Source: Amycolatopsis acidiphila
GTDB taxonomy: Bacteria; Actinomycetota; Actinomycetes; Mycobacteriales; Pseudonocardiaceae
Assembly (NCBI RefSeq): GCF_021391495.1
Contig: NZ_CP090063.1
Coordinates: forward strand, 124,001 to 188,000
Length of the DNA stretch: 64,000 nt
Reading direction: 5' to 3'
Shown here: piece after piece, positions 45,596 through 54,265 of the stretch
How positions within the stretch are numbered: the first letter of the stretch is position 1
How the letters are laid out: every line of letters begins with the position of its first letter
Translations under genes and position numbers: made by a program
Notes under the pieces: model-generated
Told to the model about the DNA's origin: nothing
What the model saw: only the letters and a program-made list of their open reading frames with translations
The model's database searches: none

Positions 45596-46999
45596 GTGAG
45601 AACGTCCTGGTGGCTGCCCGCCGCCGCCGCGCTGGTCTCGGCGCTGACCTTCCTGGTCGCGAAGGACAGTCTCACCGACGATGCGTACATCACGCTCGAC
45701 TACGCGAGGAACCTCGCGGTGCACGGGGAATGGGCGCTGGTCTCCGGCCACCCGGCCAACACCGCCACTTCGCCGCTGCACGTCGCGTTGCTCGGGTTCG
45801 TCACGTTCCTGACCCGTGTCTCCGGTTCGGCGCATCCGGTGCTGGCGCTCGGCATCGTGAACACGGCGGTGAGCGCACTGCTGGGCTGGGGCTGGTCCAG
45901 AATGCGCTTACCGGTGGCGGCGTCGGCGCTCGGGGTCGCGCTCGTCCTGCTCAACCCGCTGCTGCTTTCCGCGCTGGGGATGGAAGTTCTGCTCATCGCC
46001 GCGATGCTGGTGCTGCTGGTGGCGTTCGCCGACCGGCCCGTCGCGTTCGGACTCGTCGCGGGGCTCGCCGTGCTGACGCGGCTCGACCTGATCGTCTTCG
46101 CAGGGCTGATCGGGCTGTGCTCGGCGCCGGTCCGCCGGCACTTCGGCCGCGCGCTGGGCTGGTTCGCGCTCGTCGCGTTGCCCTGGTTCGTGTTCAGCTG
46201 GTTCTTCTTCGGCTCCGCGGTGCCGGACACGCTGGTCATCAAACAACTGCAGAGATCGTTCGGCGGCAACGGTTATCTCGAAACCGGGCTGCACCTGATG
46301 TGGGGTCCGGACCCGGTCGCCGTGTTCAGTTTCGCGCCCGCGGAACTGGGTGTCCTCGCCGTTCTCGGCTGGTTGCTGCTGCGCCGCCGCCTCGACCCGT
46401 TCGTCGGGCTCGGGCTGGGCGGGATCGTCTACTACCTGGTGTATTCGGTGATCGGCGTGCCGCCGTACCACTGGTACTTCGTGCCGCCGGTGCTCGCGCT
46501 GAGCACCGCCGCCGCGGGGCTGGCCGCGCGCCTGCCGTGGCCGCCGCGGGTCGGCGTGCTGTCGCTGGCCGCGCTGCTGGTGGTGGGCTACGCGCCCGCG
46601 TTCGCCGGACGGCCGGTGCCGTGGGCGGCGCCGCCGTTCTTCGGAAACTGGGCCAGTGCACGGGATTACGCCCGCGTCGGCCAGGATCTCGCCGCCCGGG
46701 CGCCGGGGAAGGCCGTCGGCGCGCCCGGTGAGATCGGCACCCTCGCCTACTTCTGCGACTGCCTGATCGTCGACGGGTTTTCCGATCCCGGACGACTCGG
46801 GCCGCAGATCACCCAGCGGATCGACCAGGCGAGCCCGTTCGTGGCGTGGCTGTTCCGGGTGAACTACACGCATTTCGATTGGTCGAGGCCACCTGTCCGG
46901 CTCGACTACCAGCTGCGATACGCGCCGGGACCGGGTCCGTGGCAGGTTTTCTCGGTCGCGAAGGGTGTCGGTCACTTCACGCTCGAACCAACTCGCTGA
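45596..46999 (+). CDS. GT-C arabinofuranosyltransferase-like (AftB-like)
   Basis: A 467-residue multi-spanning membrane protein with TDDAYITLDYARNLAVHGEWAL near residue 28, the DD-containing catalytic loop of AftB-like GT-C enzymes, followed by SGHPANTATSPLHVALL. AftB adds terminal beta-1,2-arabinose, and Rv3805c lies next to ubiA in M. tuberculosis. This protein is shorter than AftB (about 630), so it may be a relative with a different linkage. It ends just before the toxin island. Confidence 0.75.
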   Translation: MRTSWWLPAAAALVSALTFLVAKDSLTDDAYITLDYARNLAVHGEWALVSGHPANTATSPLHVALLGFVTFLTRVSGSAHPVLALGIVNTAVSALLGWGWSRMRLPVAASALGVALVLLNPLLLSALGMEVLLIAAMLVLLVAFADRPVAFGLVAGLAVLTRLDLIVFAGLIGLCSAPVRRHFGRALGWFALVALPWFVFSWFFFGSAVPDTLVIKQLQRSFGGNGYLETGLHLMWGPDPVAVFSFAPAELGVLAVLGWLLLRRRLDPFVGLGLGGIVYYLVYSVIGVPPYHWYFVPPVLALSTAAAGLAARLPWPPRVGVLSLAALLVVGYAPAFAGRPVPWAAPPFFGNWASARDYARVGQDLAARAPGKAVGAPGEIGTLAYFCDCLIVDGFSDPGRLGPQITQRIDQASPFVAWLFRVNYTHFDWSRPPVRLDYQLRYAPGPGPWQVFSVAKGVGHFTLEPTR

Positions 47000-47063
47000 A
47001 ACCGTAAGCTGCTCGTAAACTCCCTGCACACAGTGGTCGGGGAGAACACAGCAAAGGGGCGTC

Positions 47064-47813
47064 ATGAGCTACCCCCTGTACCGGCACGGCACGTTCGCCG
47101 TCATCGACGGGGTGTCGCACCCGGTCTCGTACACGGTCGGCGAGCACTACGTCCACCTGCCTTCCGGCGCGAGAACCGAGCCCATCCCCGTCGACATGTG
47201 CGAGCGCGTGATCTCGGTACAGGTCTACGCCGCCTACCGCGGCCACGGCGTCCTGGTCGACGGCATGGGCCCCGCAGGCAACGCCCGGATCATGGAAGCC
47301 GAGTGGGACGGGGAGTGGGCCACCGTCAACGGCTTCCTGCACGAGAACAAGTACGAGTACTTCAAGACCGTCGACGTGCGGGACCTGCGGGACTACTACG
47401 AGAAGCAGGTCGACCTGCTGTTCCCGCGCTGGCGCGCGGCGCACTTCGCCCGGCCGGTCGACGGCCATCCGCTCACCGGTGGCTGGGCCAACGGCAGTCC
47501 CGCCGTGGTCGACGGCCGCCCCCGCTCCGGCACGCTCACGACCGAGGACGGCCGCAAGGCGGAGGTCACCACGCGGGCGGAGTACCTCGGCTATCCGTGC
47601 GAGGTCGCGGGCATCTCGGCCGACGGCTCGGTCGGCCTGTACTACCTCGGCCAGGACCTCTCGCGCGCCGACGCGGACGGCTTCGAGCTGACCGTGGACT
47701 TCCGGTGGGCCAAGACGGTGCACATCTACGACCTGGCCCGCTACCAGGAGCATCACGCCGACCTGTACTTCGAGGAGTGGCGTTCGGCCCGGGAGCTGGC
47801 AAAGGGTACGTAG
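47064..47813 (+). CDS. Two-domain putative immunity protein
   Basis: A 249-residue protein made of two copies of a domain that also forms the genes at 50524 and 51629. The second copy (about 145-240) matches the 51629 product closely in EYLGYPCEVAGISADG, LYYLGQDLSRADADGF and WAKTVHIYDLARYQEHHADL. The first copy (about 1-125; MSYPLYRHGTFAVIDG, YRGHGVLVDGM, DLRDYYEKQVDLLF) is more diverged. The stand-alone domains each follow a toxin-domain gene, so immunity is inferred. It has no toxin directly upstream here. The ATG follows an AAGGGG site. Confidence 0.6.
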   Translation: MSYPLYRHGTFAVIDGVSHPVSYTVGEHYVHLPSGARTEPIPVDMCERVISVQVYAAYRGHGVLVDGMGPAGNARIMEAEWDGEWATVNGFLHENKYEYFKTVDVRDLRDYYEKQVDLLFPRWRAAHFARPVDGHPLTGGWANGSPAVVDGRPRSGTLTTEDGRKAEVTTRAEYLGYPCEVAGISADGSVGLYYLGQDLSRADADGFELTVDFRWAKTVHIYDLARYQEHHADLYFEEWRSARELAKGT

Positions 47814-47842
47814 CTCACTTTTCCACCAGGTAATCTGCGCGC

Positions 47843-48349
47843 ATGACTCCCGAGGACTGGCTCGCGAACTTCGAGTCGAAGATCGCCGACGTGCAGGCGA
47901 AGGCCGCGGAGTTCCAGGAGAACCTGGAGACCGCCGGTGCCACCGAGTCCTCGAAGGACGGTTCGATCCGGGTCACCGTCGCCCCCAACGGCGCGCTGAG
48001 CGACCTGCGGCTGGCCGATTCGGCGCGCTCGGGCCCCGCGCTGGCGCAGGAGATCCTCAAGCTCGCCCGCAAGGCGCAGCGAGCGGCCGCGGTGCACGTC
48101 GCCGAGGCGTTCGCGCCGCTGGGGGCCGACTCCGAGGCGATGCGGATGGTCACCGGCTACATCCCGCCGGAGGAGCCCGAGGGCGAACCGGACGCACCGG
48201 CACCGACCTACCGATTCATCGACGAAACGGAACCGCCGCCCGCCCCGCCGCGTCCGACCCAGCAGCCGCAGCCCCGCCCGCGCCGTCACCGGCGGTCCGA
48301 CGACGAGGACGACGACTTCGGCGACAACTCCTACCTCCGCCGCGACTGA
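47843..48349 (+). CDS. YbaB/EbfC-family protein
   Basis: A 168-residue protein whose first 110 residues match the YbaB/EbfC fold (SIRVTVAPNGALSDLRLAD near 45, with helical flanks). The tail is Pro/Arg-rich and acidic. Actinobacterial YbaB paralogs next to WXG100 genes are common in type VII toxin loci, though their role there is unknown. It lies 29 bases after the immunity-like gene and 16 before the WXG100-like gene. Confidence 0.82.
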   Translation: MTPEDWLANFESKIADVQAKAAEFQENLETAGATESSKDGSIRVTVAPNGALSDLRLADSARSGPALAQEILKLARKAQRAAAVHVAEAFAPLGADSEAMRMVTGYIPPEEPEGEPDAPAPTYRFIDETEPPPAPPRPTQQPQPRPRRHRRSDDEDDDFGDNSYLRRD

Positions 48350-48365
48350 CCGGGAGCCTCACGCG

Positions 48366-49172
48366 ATGACCACAGCCACCTCGGGCGCGGGGTTCGTCGA
48401 CTCCTACGCCGGCCTGGTGGACTCGATCACCAGCGATTCCGAGTCCGAGGGCATGAACGCGCTCGACGTGTCGATCAACGCGGCCGGCGCCGTGGTGGAC
48501 ACGGTCGCGACACTGGCCGACCCGCTCGGCGCGGTGCTGAACGCCGGTGTCGGCTGGCTGCTGCAGCACATCAGCTTCCTGCGGGAACCGCTCGACGCGC
48601 TGCTGGGCAACCCGGACGAGATCAACGCGAACGTCGACCAGCTCAAGACCGCCGCCGCGGAGATGCACCAGCTCGCCGACGAGCACCGCCAAGACGTCGG
48701 CACGGTGGGGGACTGGTCGGGCGATTCGGCCGACGCGTACCGGAACTCGATGCACCAGCTCGGCGACGAGCTGGAGTCGCTCGGCAAGACGCTCGACGGC
48801 ACCGCCACCGTCGCCGCGGTGTCCGGGATGCTCGTCTGCACCCTGCGCGAGATCGTCTACGGGCTGATCTCCTCGGTGATCTCCGAGCTGATCCGGGACG
48901 CGCTGATCGCGGCGGCCTCGGCGGTGGTGACGCTCGGCAGCTCGATCGCCGCGTTCTGCGGGGTGGCGGGCGTGCGGGCGGCGGCAACGGCGTCGAAGAT
49001 CGCGGGCAAGATCAGCAAGCTGCTGCAGGCGTTCGCGCGCCAGGGCAGCAGGCTCGCGAAGCTCGCCGAGGCGATGGAGAAGATCACCAAGGGGCTGGAC
49101 CGGTTCTCCACGGCCGGCGGTCTCGCGCTCGGCGCGTACCAGGCCGTGCAGCCGTATCCGGCGGAGGCGTGA
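48366..49172 (+). CDS. WXG100-like type VII secretion protein
   Basis: A 268-residue protein with a WXG100-like helical hairpin centred on WSGDSADAYRNSM near residue 115-127 and a long hydrophobic region (about 155-210; EIVYGLISSVISELIRD, then ALIAAASAVVTLGSSIAAF). It resembles ESX-type carrier proteins found beside polymorphic toxins and may pair with the toxin for export. The stop overlaps the toxin start (TGATG), so the two are coupled. Confidence 0.75.
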   Translation: MTTATSGAGFVDSYAGLVDSITSDSESEGMNALDVSINAAGAVVDTVATLADPLGAVLNAGVGWLLQHISFLREPLDALLGNPDEINANVDQLKTAAAEMHQLADEHRQDVGTVGDWSGDSADAYRNSMHQLGDELESLGKTLDGTATVAAVSGMLVCTLREIVYGLISSVISELIRDALIAAASAVVTLGSSIAAFCGVAGVRAAATASKIAGKISKLLQAFARQGSRLAKLAEAMEKITKGLDRFSTAGGLALGAYQAVQPYPAEA

Positions 49173-50524
49173 TGGCGCGCCATTCGCACACCCCGAGCAC
49201 GCACCACACGAGCACGTCCACCCCGCACCACACGAGCACCCCGTCCCACCACACGACGGAAACTCCGCACCACACCAGGGAAAGCGGGCCGCCGACCGGT
49301 GGCGGCAAGGGCTACCGGTTCGAACCGGAGCAGCTCGGCTCGATGGAGGGCCGCATCGGCGCCACCCGCACGAAGGTCGACGGGGTCGGCCAGCGGGTCG
49401 CCTCGACGAACTTCGGCGCCCAATCGATGGGCGTGGTCGGCAGCACCATGACGGGCACCCTGAACAACGCGCTCGGCAGCGCGAAGCAGCAGGTGGCGAA
49501 GGCCGGCGAGGCCGTGGAAGGCGCGCGCACGCAGACGAAGTCGGCGCGCGACGCATTGCAGAACACGGACCGGGCGAACGCCGACAGGCTGAACCGGCTC
49601 AAGTCCGATGGGGACGGAAAGACCACTCCGTCCTCCACCGCGACCGCCACCAGCCCGTCGGGCACGTCCGCCAGCACGACGTCGCCCGCCGGCGCGGGTG
49701 GCGGTCCACCCGGTCCACCCGGTCCACCGCCGCCACCCGGCGGCGGCGGTGGCAGCCTTCCGCCGACGACACCTTCGGGCGGCGGCTCGACGCCGCGCTC
49801 CTGGCGCGACGAGATCAAGAACCACTTCAGCGCCAGCGAGCAGCGCGAGCTGGACTCGGCGTTCAAGAAGATGTCCGAGGACCCGCGGCCGGGCGAGGTG
49901 CCGGGCTCCGGCCGGCTCACGCAACACGAACGCGAGCTCGCGGCCGAGGCGCAGAAGCTGGTCACCATCTCGCCGGACACCCGGATGCAGAAGGTCATCC
50001 CGCCCGCCGACGTCGACAACTACCTGGACGGCAGGTACCAGCAGGTGGGCGGGTTCGCCGCGCGGCAGCAGGACGCCACCCACATGTCCACTCCGGACGA
50101 TCTCATCCGCGGAAACCGCCTGGACTACCCGGGAACGAAGTACACGACCGGCATGCCCGAGGTGCACGTGATCGAGTTCCGCGCCGGGGCGCCGGACAAC
50201 TACCAGATCCCGTTCGGCGCACCGCACGGCGGTGCGAGCGGGCTCGACGCGAGCAACCCGGCGGTCACCAGGGCGGGTGACGACATGATCACCGGCGCGC
50301 GCACGGCGGGCGTCGACCCGAACACCTACCACCGGCACGACTCGGAGTGGCCCTACAGCGGCATCGGCGTCACCGCGGACAAGGACATGGGCGTGCCCGA
50401 GCGCACCATGACCGACCGGAAGGACTTCGAAGACGGTGACATGATGTACAAGTACACGGCCGCGGGCGACAAGGTCCCGGTGGCACGGTTCGACGAGACG
50501 ATCGGGCAATGGGTGAGGCTGTGA
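49172..50524 (+). CDS. Polymorphic toxin with unassigned C-terminal domain
   Basis: A 450-residue protein. The N-terminus (about 1-45) has four or five HHT-rich repeats. A helical ESX-type segment (about 50-150) follows, then a Ser/Thr/Gly/Pro linker with GPP repeats (about 165-210). The C-terminal domain (about 249-450) is shared with the stand-alone gene at 50967: HERELAAEAQ, ARQQDATHMSTPDDLIRGNRLDYP, EFRAG, IPFGAP and GVDPNTYHRHDSEWPYSG. I could not assign it to a known toxin family. It is preceded by a WXG100-like gene and followed, with overlap, by an immunity-like gene, the classic toxin order. Confidence 0.72.
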   Translation: MARHSHTPSTHHTSTSTPHHTSTPSHHTTETPHHTRESGPPTGGGKGYRFEPEQLGSMEGRIGATRTKVDGVGQRVASTNFGAQSMGVVGSTMTGTLNNALGSAKQQVAKAGEAVEGARTQTKSARDALQNTDRANADRLNRLKSDGDGKTTPSSTATATSPSGTSASTTSPAGAGGGPPGPPGPPPPPGGGGGSLPPTTPSGGGSTPRSWRDEIKNHFSASEQRELDSAFKKMSEDPRPGEVPGSGRLTQHERELAAEAQKLVTISPDTRMQKVIPPADVDNYLDGRYQQVGGFAARQQDATHMSTPDDLIRGNRLDYPGTKYTTGMPEVHVIEFRAGAPDNYQIPFGAPHGGASGLDASNPAVTRAGDDMITGARTAGVDPNTYHRHDSEWPYSGIGVTADKDMGVPERTMTDRKDFEDGDMMYKYTAAGDKVPVARFDETIGQWVRL

Positions 50525-50970
50525 TGACCTACCAGCCGCATCGCCAGGGTGTGCACGTCACCGTCAACGGCCGCACGTACCCCGCGCGCTACAACTCCGG
50601 CAAGCGCGTCGTGTTCATCTCGCTCGACACGCCTGAGAACCCCGACCCGGACCTGTTCAGCCGGCACGAGACGCACGAGCTGTGGGTCGCGCGGGTGCCT
50701 GCCGACGAGTGCGAGCGCGTCTTCCGCGTCTCGCCGTACGCCCGGTTCTTCGGCCATCGGTGCTATGTGGACGGTCTGGCGGGCGGGGCGGCCGAGCTGG
50801 TCTACGCCGACGCGGACGAGGACTGGGCCCAGCGCAACGGTTTCCAGCAGCACGACCGCGGCACGTTCCGCCGCACGGTGCCGGTCACCGAGCTGTACGA
50901 CTACCACGAGGAACAGTGGGACCTGCTGTTCGACGACTGGCGCGCCCGCACGTTCGGGGAGGCGCCATGA
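50524..50970 (+). CDS. Putative immunity protein
   Basis: A 148-residue acidic protein with the family motifs PHRQGVHVTVNGRTYPARY, then ECERVFRVSPYARFFGHRCYVDGL and DYHEEQWDLLFDDW. Its ATG overlaps the toxin stop, so it is made with the toxin, and its own stop overlaps the stand-alone toxin-domain gene. No signal peptide is seen, which fits a cytoplasmic antidote. Related to the genes at 47064 and 51629. Confidence 0.65.
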   Translation: MTYQPHRQGVHVTVNGRTYPARYNSGKRVVFISLDTPENPDPDLFSRHETHELWVARVPADECERVFRVSPYARFFGHRCYVDGLAGGAAELVYADADEDWAQRNGFQQHDRGTFRRTVPVTELYDYHEEQWDLLFDDWRARTFGEAP

Positions 50971-51632
50971 TCCCCGGGGCCGGACAGCTGAGCGACCACG
51001 AGCGCGAGCTCGTCGCCCGCGTGCAGCGGGTCGTGGTGATCGAGCCGAACACCCTGGTGCTCAAGGTGCTGCGGCCGGGCAGCGTCGAGCGGTACCTGCG
51101 GCGCGAGGTGTCGCCCGGCGTCTGGGGACAGGCGCCGCCGTTCGACCACCGGCTCGTCGGCGGCAGCGTCGTGCGCAAACAGGACTGCGCGGCGCTGCGG
51201 ACGCCGGCGGACTTCGTGCGCGCGCTGCGCCTGGACTACCCGCTCAGCCCGTTCCGCCCGGACCAGCCGGTGCTGCACACGATGGAGTTCCCGGCGGTGG
51301 ACCCGGCCCAGTACGTGACGCCGCTGGGCGCACCGTCACAGCCGTATCCCGAGCAGGGCTTCCCGCCCGACCACGCCGATGTCCGGCTGGTCGCCGCCGC
51401 GATGGCGCAGGCCGCCGAGCGAGCGGGCGTCGACCCGAACACGTTCCGCCGGGAGGTCCGGCCGTGGCCGTACACCGGCACGGGCCTGACCGCCGACCCG
51501 GACACCGGCGTGCCGGAGCGCTGGCGCCGGTACGGGCCCATCCCGGCGGGCGCCCTGATCGTCGAGTACCCGGTGGGCAAGCCTGTCGCCGTGTACCGCG
51601 GCGAGGCGTTCGGCTGGGAGGTGACGCGGTGA
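50967..51632 (+). CDS. Stand-alone toxin domain (orphan toxin cassette)
   Basis: A 221-residue protein equivalent to the last 200 residues of the toxin at 49172: DHERELVARVQRVV, RKQDCAALRTPADFVRALRLDYP, FPAVDPAQYVTPLGAP, GVDPNTFRREVRPWPYTG and TADPDTGVPERWRRYG. It has no trafficking domain. It starts at an ATG overlapping the previous stop, but without an export module it is probably a silent cassette that could recombine onto the full-length toxin. It might also act inside the cell, held by its immunity partner at 51629. Confidence 0.7.
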   Translation: MIPGAGQLSDHERELVARVQRVVVIEPNTLVLKVLRPGSVERYLRREVSPGVWGQAPPFDHRLVGGSVVRKQDCAALRTPADFVRALRLDYPLSPFRPDQPVLHTMEFPAVDPAQYVTPLGAPSQPYPEQGFPPDHADVRLVAAAMAQAAERAGVDPNTFRREVRPWPYTGTGLTADPDTGVPERWRRYGPIPAGALIVEYPVGKPVAVYRGEAFGWEVTR

Positions 51633-52066
51633 CCTACCGGCGTCCGCGCTCCGGTGTCATCGCCACCGTCGACGGCCGGGACTTCCAGGCGGACTCATAC
51701 CCTCGCGAAGGCGTCGTCACGCTCTTCTCGCGCGAAGCCGAAAATCCGGACCCGACGCACTTCGCGCCCGGGAACGGACTGTGGCTGGCGACGGTGCCTC
51801 TCGCACGGTGCGACCGCCTCGCGGAGGTGACCTCCGTCGCGGAGTACCGCGGGCACACCTGCCAGGTGGTCGGCATCGACGAGGACGGCACGACCGGGCT
51901 GTACTACCTGGGCGACGACATGGCCGCGATGCCGCGCGACGGGTTCGTCCAGGTCGACCCGGGAACCTGGGCGAAAACCGTGCACATCGGAGAACTCGCC
52001 CGATACCGGGAACTGCACCGTGACCTGCTGTTCGACGCGTGGGTGCGGGGCGGGGGCAACCGGTAG
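51629..52066 (+). CDS. Putative immunity protein for the orphan toxin
   Basis: A 145-residue protein with PRSGVIATVDGRDFQA, CDRLAEVTSVAEYRGHTCQVVGIDEDG, LYYLGDDM and WAKTVHIGELARYRELHRDLLF. It is closest to the second half of the 47064 gene. The GTG start overlaps the stop of the orphan toxin gene, giving tight toxin-immunity coupling. The next gene is a GT-C enzyme 25 bases later, where the wall cluster resumes. Confidence 0.65.
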   Translation: MTYRRPRSGVIATVDGRDFQADSYPREGVVTLFSREAENPDPTHFAPGNGLWLATVPLARCDRLAEVTSVAEYRGHTCQVVGIDEDGTTGLYYLGDDMAAMPRDGFVQVDPGTWAKTVHIGELARYRELHRDLLFDAWVRGGGNR

Positions 52067-52090
52067 TCCGGCCGGAACGTACAGTTCCGT

Positions 52091-54208
52091 GTGATCGAAG
52101 TGCTGAACGCCACCCGCGAAACCAGCCAGGACAGCCGATCCGCGACGCGTAGGAAGCGTGACCCCTACCCGTGGCTGATCGGCGGGCTCGCGCTGCTCCT
52201 CGGCCTCGCGTTCGTCGTCTCCGATCTCGCGGCCAACCAGGGCAAGCTCCTCGCGCCGCTGGACGACGTGTACATCCACCTGCAGTACGGACGGCAGATC
52301 GGGCTCGGGCACTTCTTCCAGTTCAACACCGGCGACCAGGTCAGCTCCGGGGCCAGCAGCTTCCTCTACGCCCTCGTGCTCGGGCTCGCCTACGCCATCG
52401 GGTTCCACGGCGCGTGGTTCCTCGCCTTCGCGATGGGGTTCAACCTGCTGTGCTTCGCGGCGAGCGCGGCACTGGTCTACCGCCTCGGCGCGCTGCTCGT
52501 CGCGCGCTCGGTCGGCGGCTGGACCGGGCTGCTGGTCGCGGTCAGCGGGCCGCTGCTGTGGGGGACGGCCAGCGGCATGGAAGTCGGCATCACGATGCTG
52601 CTCGTGGTGTCGACCGTGCTGGTGTTCGTGCGCGAGGCGCCCGGCGGCCGGTTCCGCTTCACCCCGGTGATGGCCCTGTTGCTGGCGCTCGTCCGGCCCG
52701 AAGGGCTCATCTTCGCCGGCGTGCTCACGCTCGCGTCGTGGTGGATCCTCTGGACCCGGCGCCGCACGACCGGCATCGCCCGCTCGTGGGCGCGCTGGCC
52801 GTGGACCCTGCTGCCGCTCCTGGCCGGGATCGGCCAGCTGGTGTTCTACGCGATCGCCACCGGCACCACCTCGGCCAACGGCATCCAGGCGAAATCGCTG
52901 CTCTACGACCGGCCGTTGTTCTACCTCGGCGACTTCATCGACCGGGCGGCGGCGAACCTGCGTGGGCTCGTCGGCACCTTCCTCGGCTTCACCATCGGGG
53001 ACTTCGCGTTTCCCGGCGCGCTCCTGCTGTTCTTCGCCGGTGTGGTGTACCTGATCCTCCTCCGGCGGGCCTGGCGGCCGGTGCTCGTGGCGCTCGTGGC
53101 CGGCCTGGTCGCGGTCATGCTCTCGGTGTCCACCCTGAACACCGCGCTGGCGCACAACCTGCGCTACGAGCAGCCCTTCCTGCCGATTCTGCTGCTGTTC
53201 GCGGTGTCCGGCGCCTACGGCATCACCCGCGTCGTACCGCACGCCGCGCGGCGGCCGACCCTGCACGGCGGGCTCGCGGTGGTGCTGGTGTTCTCGCTGC
53301 TCGCGGTGCCGACGTGGGCGGTCCGCTTCGGTCGGGACAGCGCGACGATCCGGGACAGCGACGTGTCCGTCGGCGGCTGGATCAGCGGAAACGTCCCACC
53401 GGGCGCGAGCGTCGCGGTGAAGGACGTGGGCGCGGCCGCGTACTTCGGCAAGCACCGGGTCGTCGATCTGATCGGCCTGGGCACCAACGGTCTGGCCGAG
53501 GCCTCGAACAACGGCATCGGCTCGCTCTACGAGGCGGTCCGCCGCCTGCCCGCCGCGCAGCGCCCGACCTACTTCGCCACCTACGACAGCGGCCCCGGCC
53601 CGTCCATGGCCATGCTGCGGCAGGTCGGCATCCTCGAGAACGAGCCGCTGCAGGTGTTCGACGTGCAGACTCCGCCGGACATCGGGGGCAACCTCATCGT
53701 TCCGTTCCGGGAGATCGACATCTACCGGGCGGACTGGACGCTCGCCGGCACCGGCGACGAGCAGCAGGTGCCGGGACAGCTGCGCGACTACCTCAACGTG
53801 GGCGACCTCAGCAGCGAAAAGGCGCACGCCTACGACCCGCGGATGGCGCAGGTCGGCATGCAGCCGCTGAGCATCGTGTCCCGGCTCGGCGACGTCGTCG
53901 ACAGCGGCCGCAACATCGCCGGTGGTGAGGCCTTCACCGCGCACAACCTGGTGCCGGGCCGTCCGCTGACGATCACCTCGCGCACCGCGATGAACAAGAT
54001 CGTGCCGGACATGCAGGTGCTGGTGGACGGCAGGCCGGCGGGCACCTGGACGCGCACCCCGGAGGCGGGCGGCTGGGCGACCTACAGCTACACGATCCCG
54101 GCTTCGCTCATCACGGCACCGACCGCGCGCATCGAGATCCTGCAGCCCCGCCCGCTGCTCAACCCCTACCCGATCTACAACTCCTTCGGCTACTGGCTGA
54201 GCCAATGA
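52091..54208 (+). CDS. Large GT-C family membrane glycosyltransferase
   Basis: A 705-residue membrane protein. A polar N-terminus (1-30) is followed by about eleven hydrophobic helices and a C-terminal outer domain (about 420-705) with a beta-rich end. The first loop reads PLDDVYIHLQYGRQIGLGHFFQFNTGDQV (about 55-82), the DD catalytic loop of GT-C arabinosyltransferase-like enzymes. It is larger than AftB (about 630), so its exact acceptor is unknown; a role in arabinan or galactan synthesis is inferred from the cluster. It ends at a strong terminator. Confidence 0.75.
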   Translation: MIEVLNATRETSQDSRSATRRKRDPYPWLIGGLALLLGLAFVVSDLAANQGKLLAPLDDVYIHLQYGRQIGLGHFFQFNTGDQVSSGASSFLYALVLGLAYAIGFHGAWFLAFAMGFNLLCFAASAALVYRLGALLVARSVGGWTGLLVAVSGPLLWGTASGMEVGITMLLVVSTVLVFVREAPGGRFRFTPVMALLLALVRPEGLIFAGVLTLASWWILWTRRRTTGIARSWARWPWTLLPLLAGIGQLVFYAIATGTTSANGIQAKSLLYDRPLFYLGDFIDRAAANLRGLVGTFLGFTIGDFAFPGALLLFFAGVVYLILLRRAWRPVLVALVAGLVAVMLSVSTLNTALAHNLRYEQPFLPILLLFAVSGAYGITRVVPHAARRPTLHGGLAVVLVFSLLAVPTWAVRFGRDSATIRDSDVSVGGWISGNVPPGASVAVKDVGAAAYFGKHRVVDLIGLGTNGLAEASNNGIGSLYEAVRRLPAAQRPTYFATYDSGPGPSMAMLRQVGILENEPLQVFDVQTPPDIGGNLIVPFREIDIYRADWTLAGTGDEQQVPGQLRDYLNVGDLSSEKAHAYDPRMAQVGMQPLSIVSRLGDVVDSGRNIAGGEAFTAHNLVPGRPLTITSRTAMNKIVPDMQVLVDGRPAGTWTRTPEAGGWATYSYTIPASLITAPTARIEILQPRPLLNPYPIYNSFGYWLSQ

Positions 54209-54254
54209 GAAAGGGGGGAGGCCCCTGAACCGGTCCGGCCTCCCCCCTTCTTTC
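54209..54254. terminator. Strong hairpin terminator between converging genes
   Basis: AAGGGGGGAGGCC at 54211-54223 pairs perfectly with GGCCTCCCCCCTT at 54237-54249, with a 13-base loop and pyrimidine-rich sequence on the right and purine-rich on the left. It lies between the GT-C gene stop (54208) and the dprE2 stop (54266), so it probably works in both directions. Confidence 0.85.
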
Positions 54255-54265
54255 CTGCCCCGGGA

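Noticed and set aside
49172..50524. Assigning the toxin to the TNT NADase, deaminase or ADP-ribosyltransferase families.
   Set aside because: The signature residues of those families could not be aligned with confidence, so the activity is left open.
51695..54205. An 836-codon minus-strand open frame opposite the GT-C gene.
   Set aside because: Arg/Glu/Pro-rich, no domain, and it mirrors the codons of the GT-C gene on the other strand.
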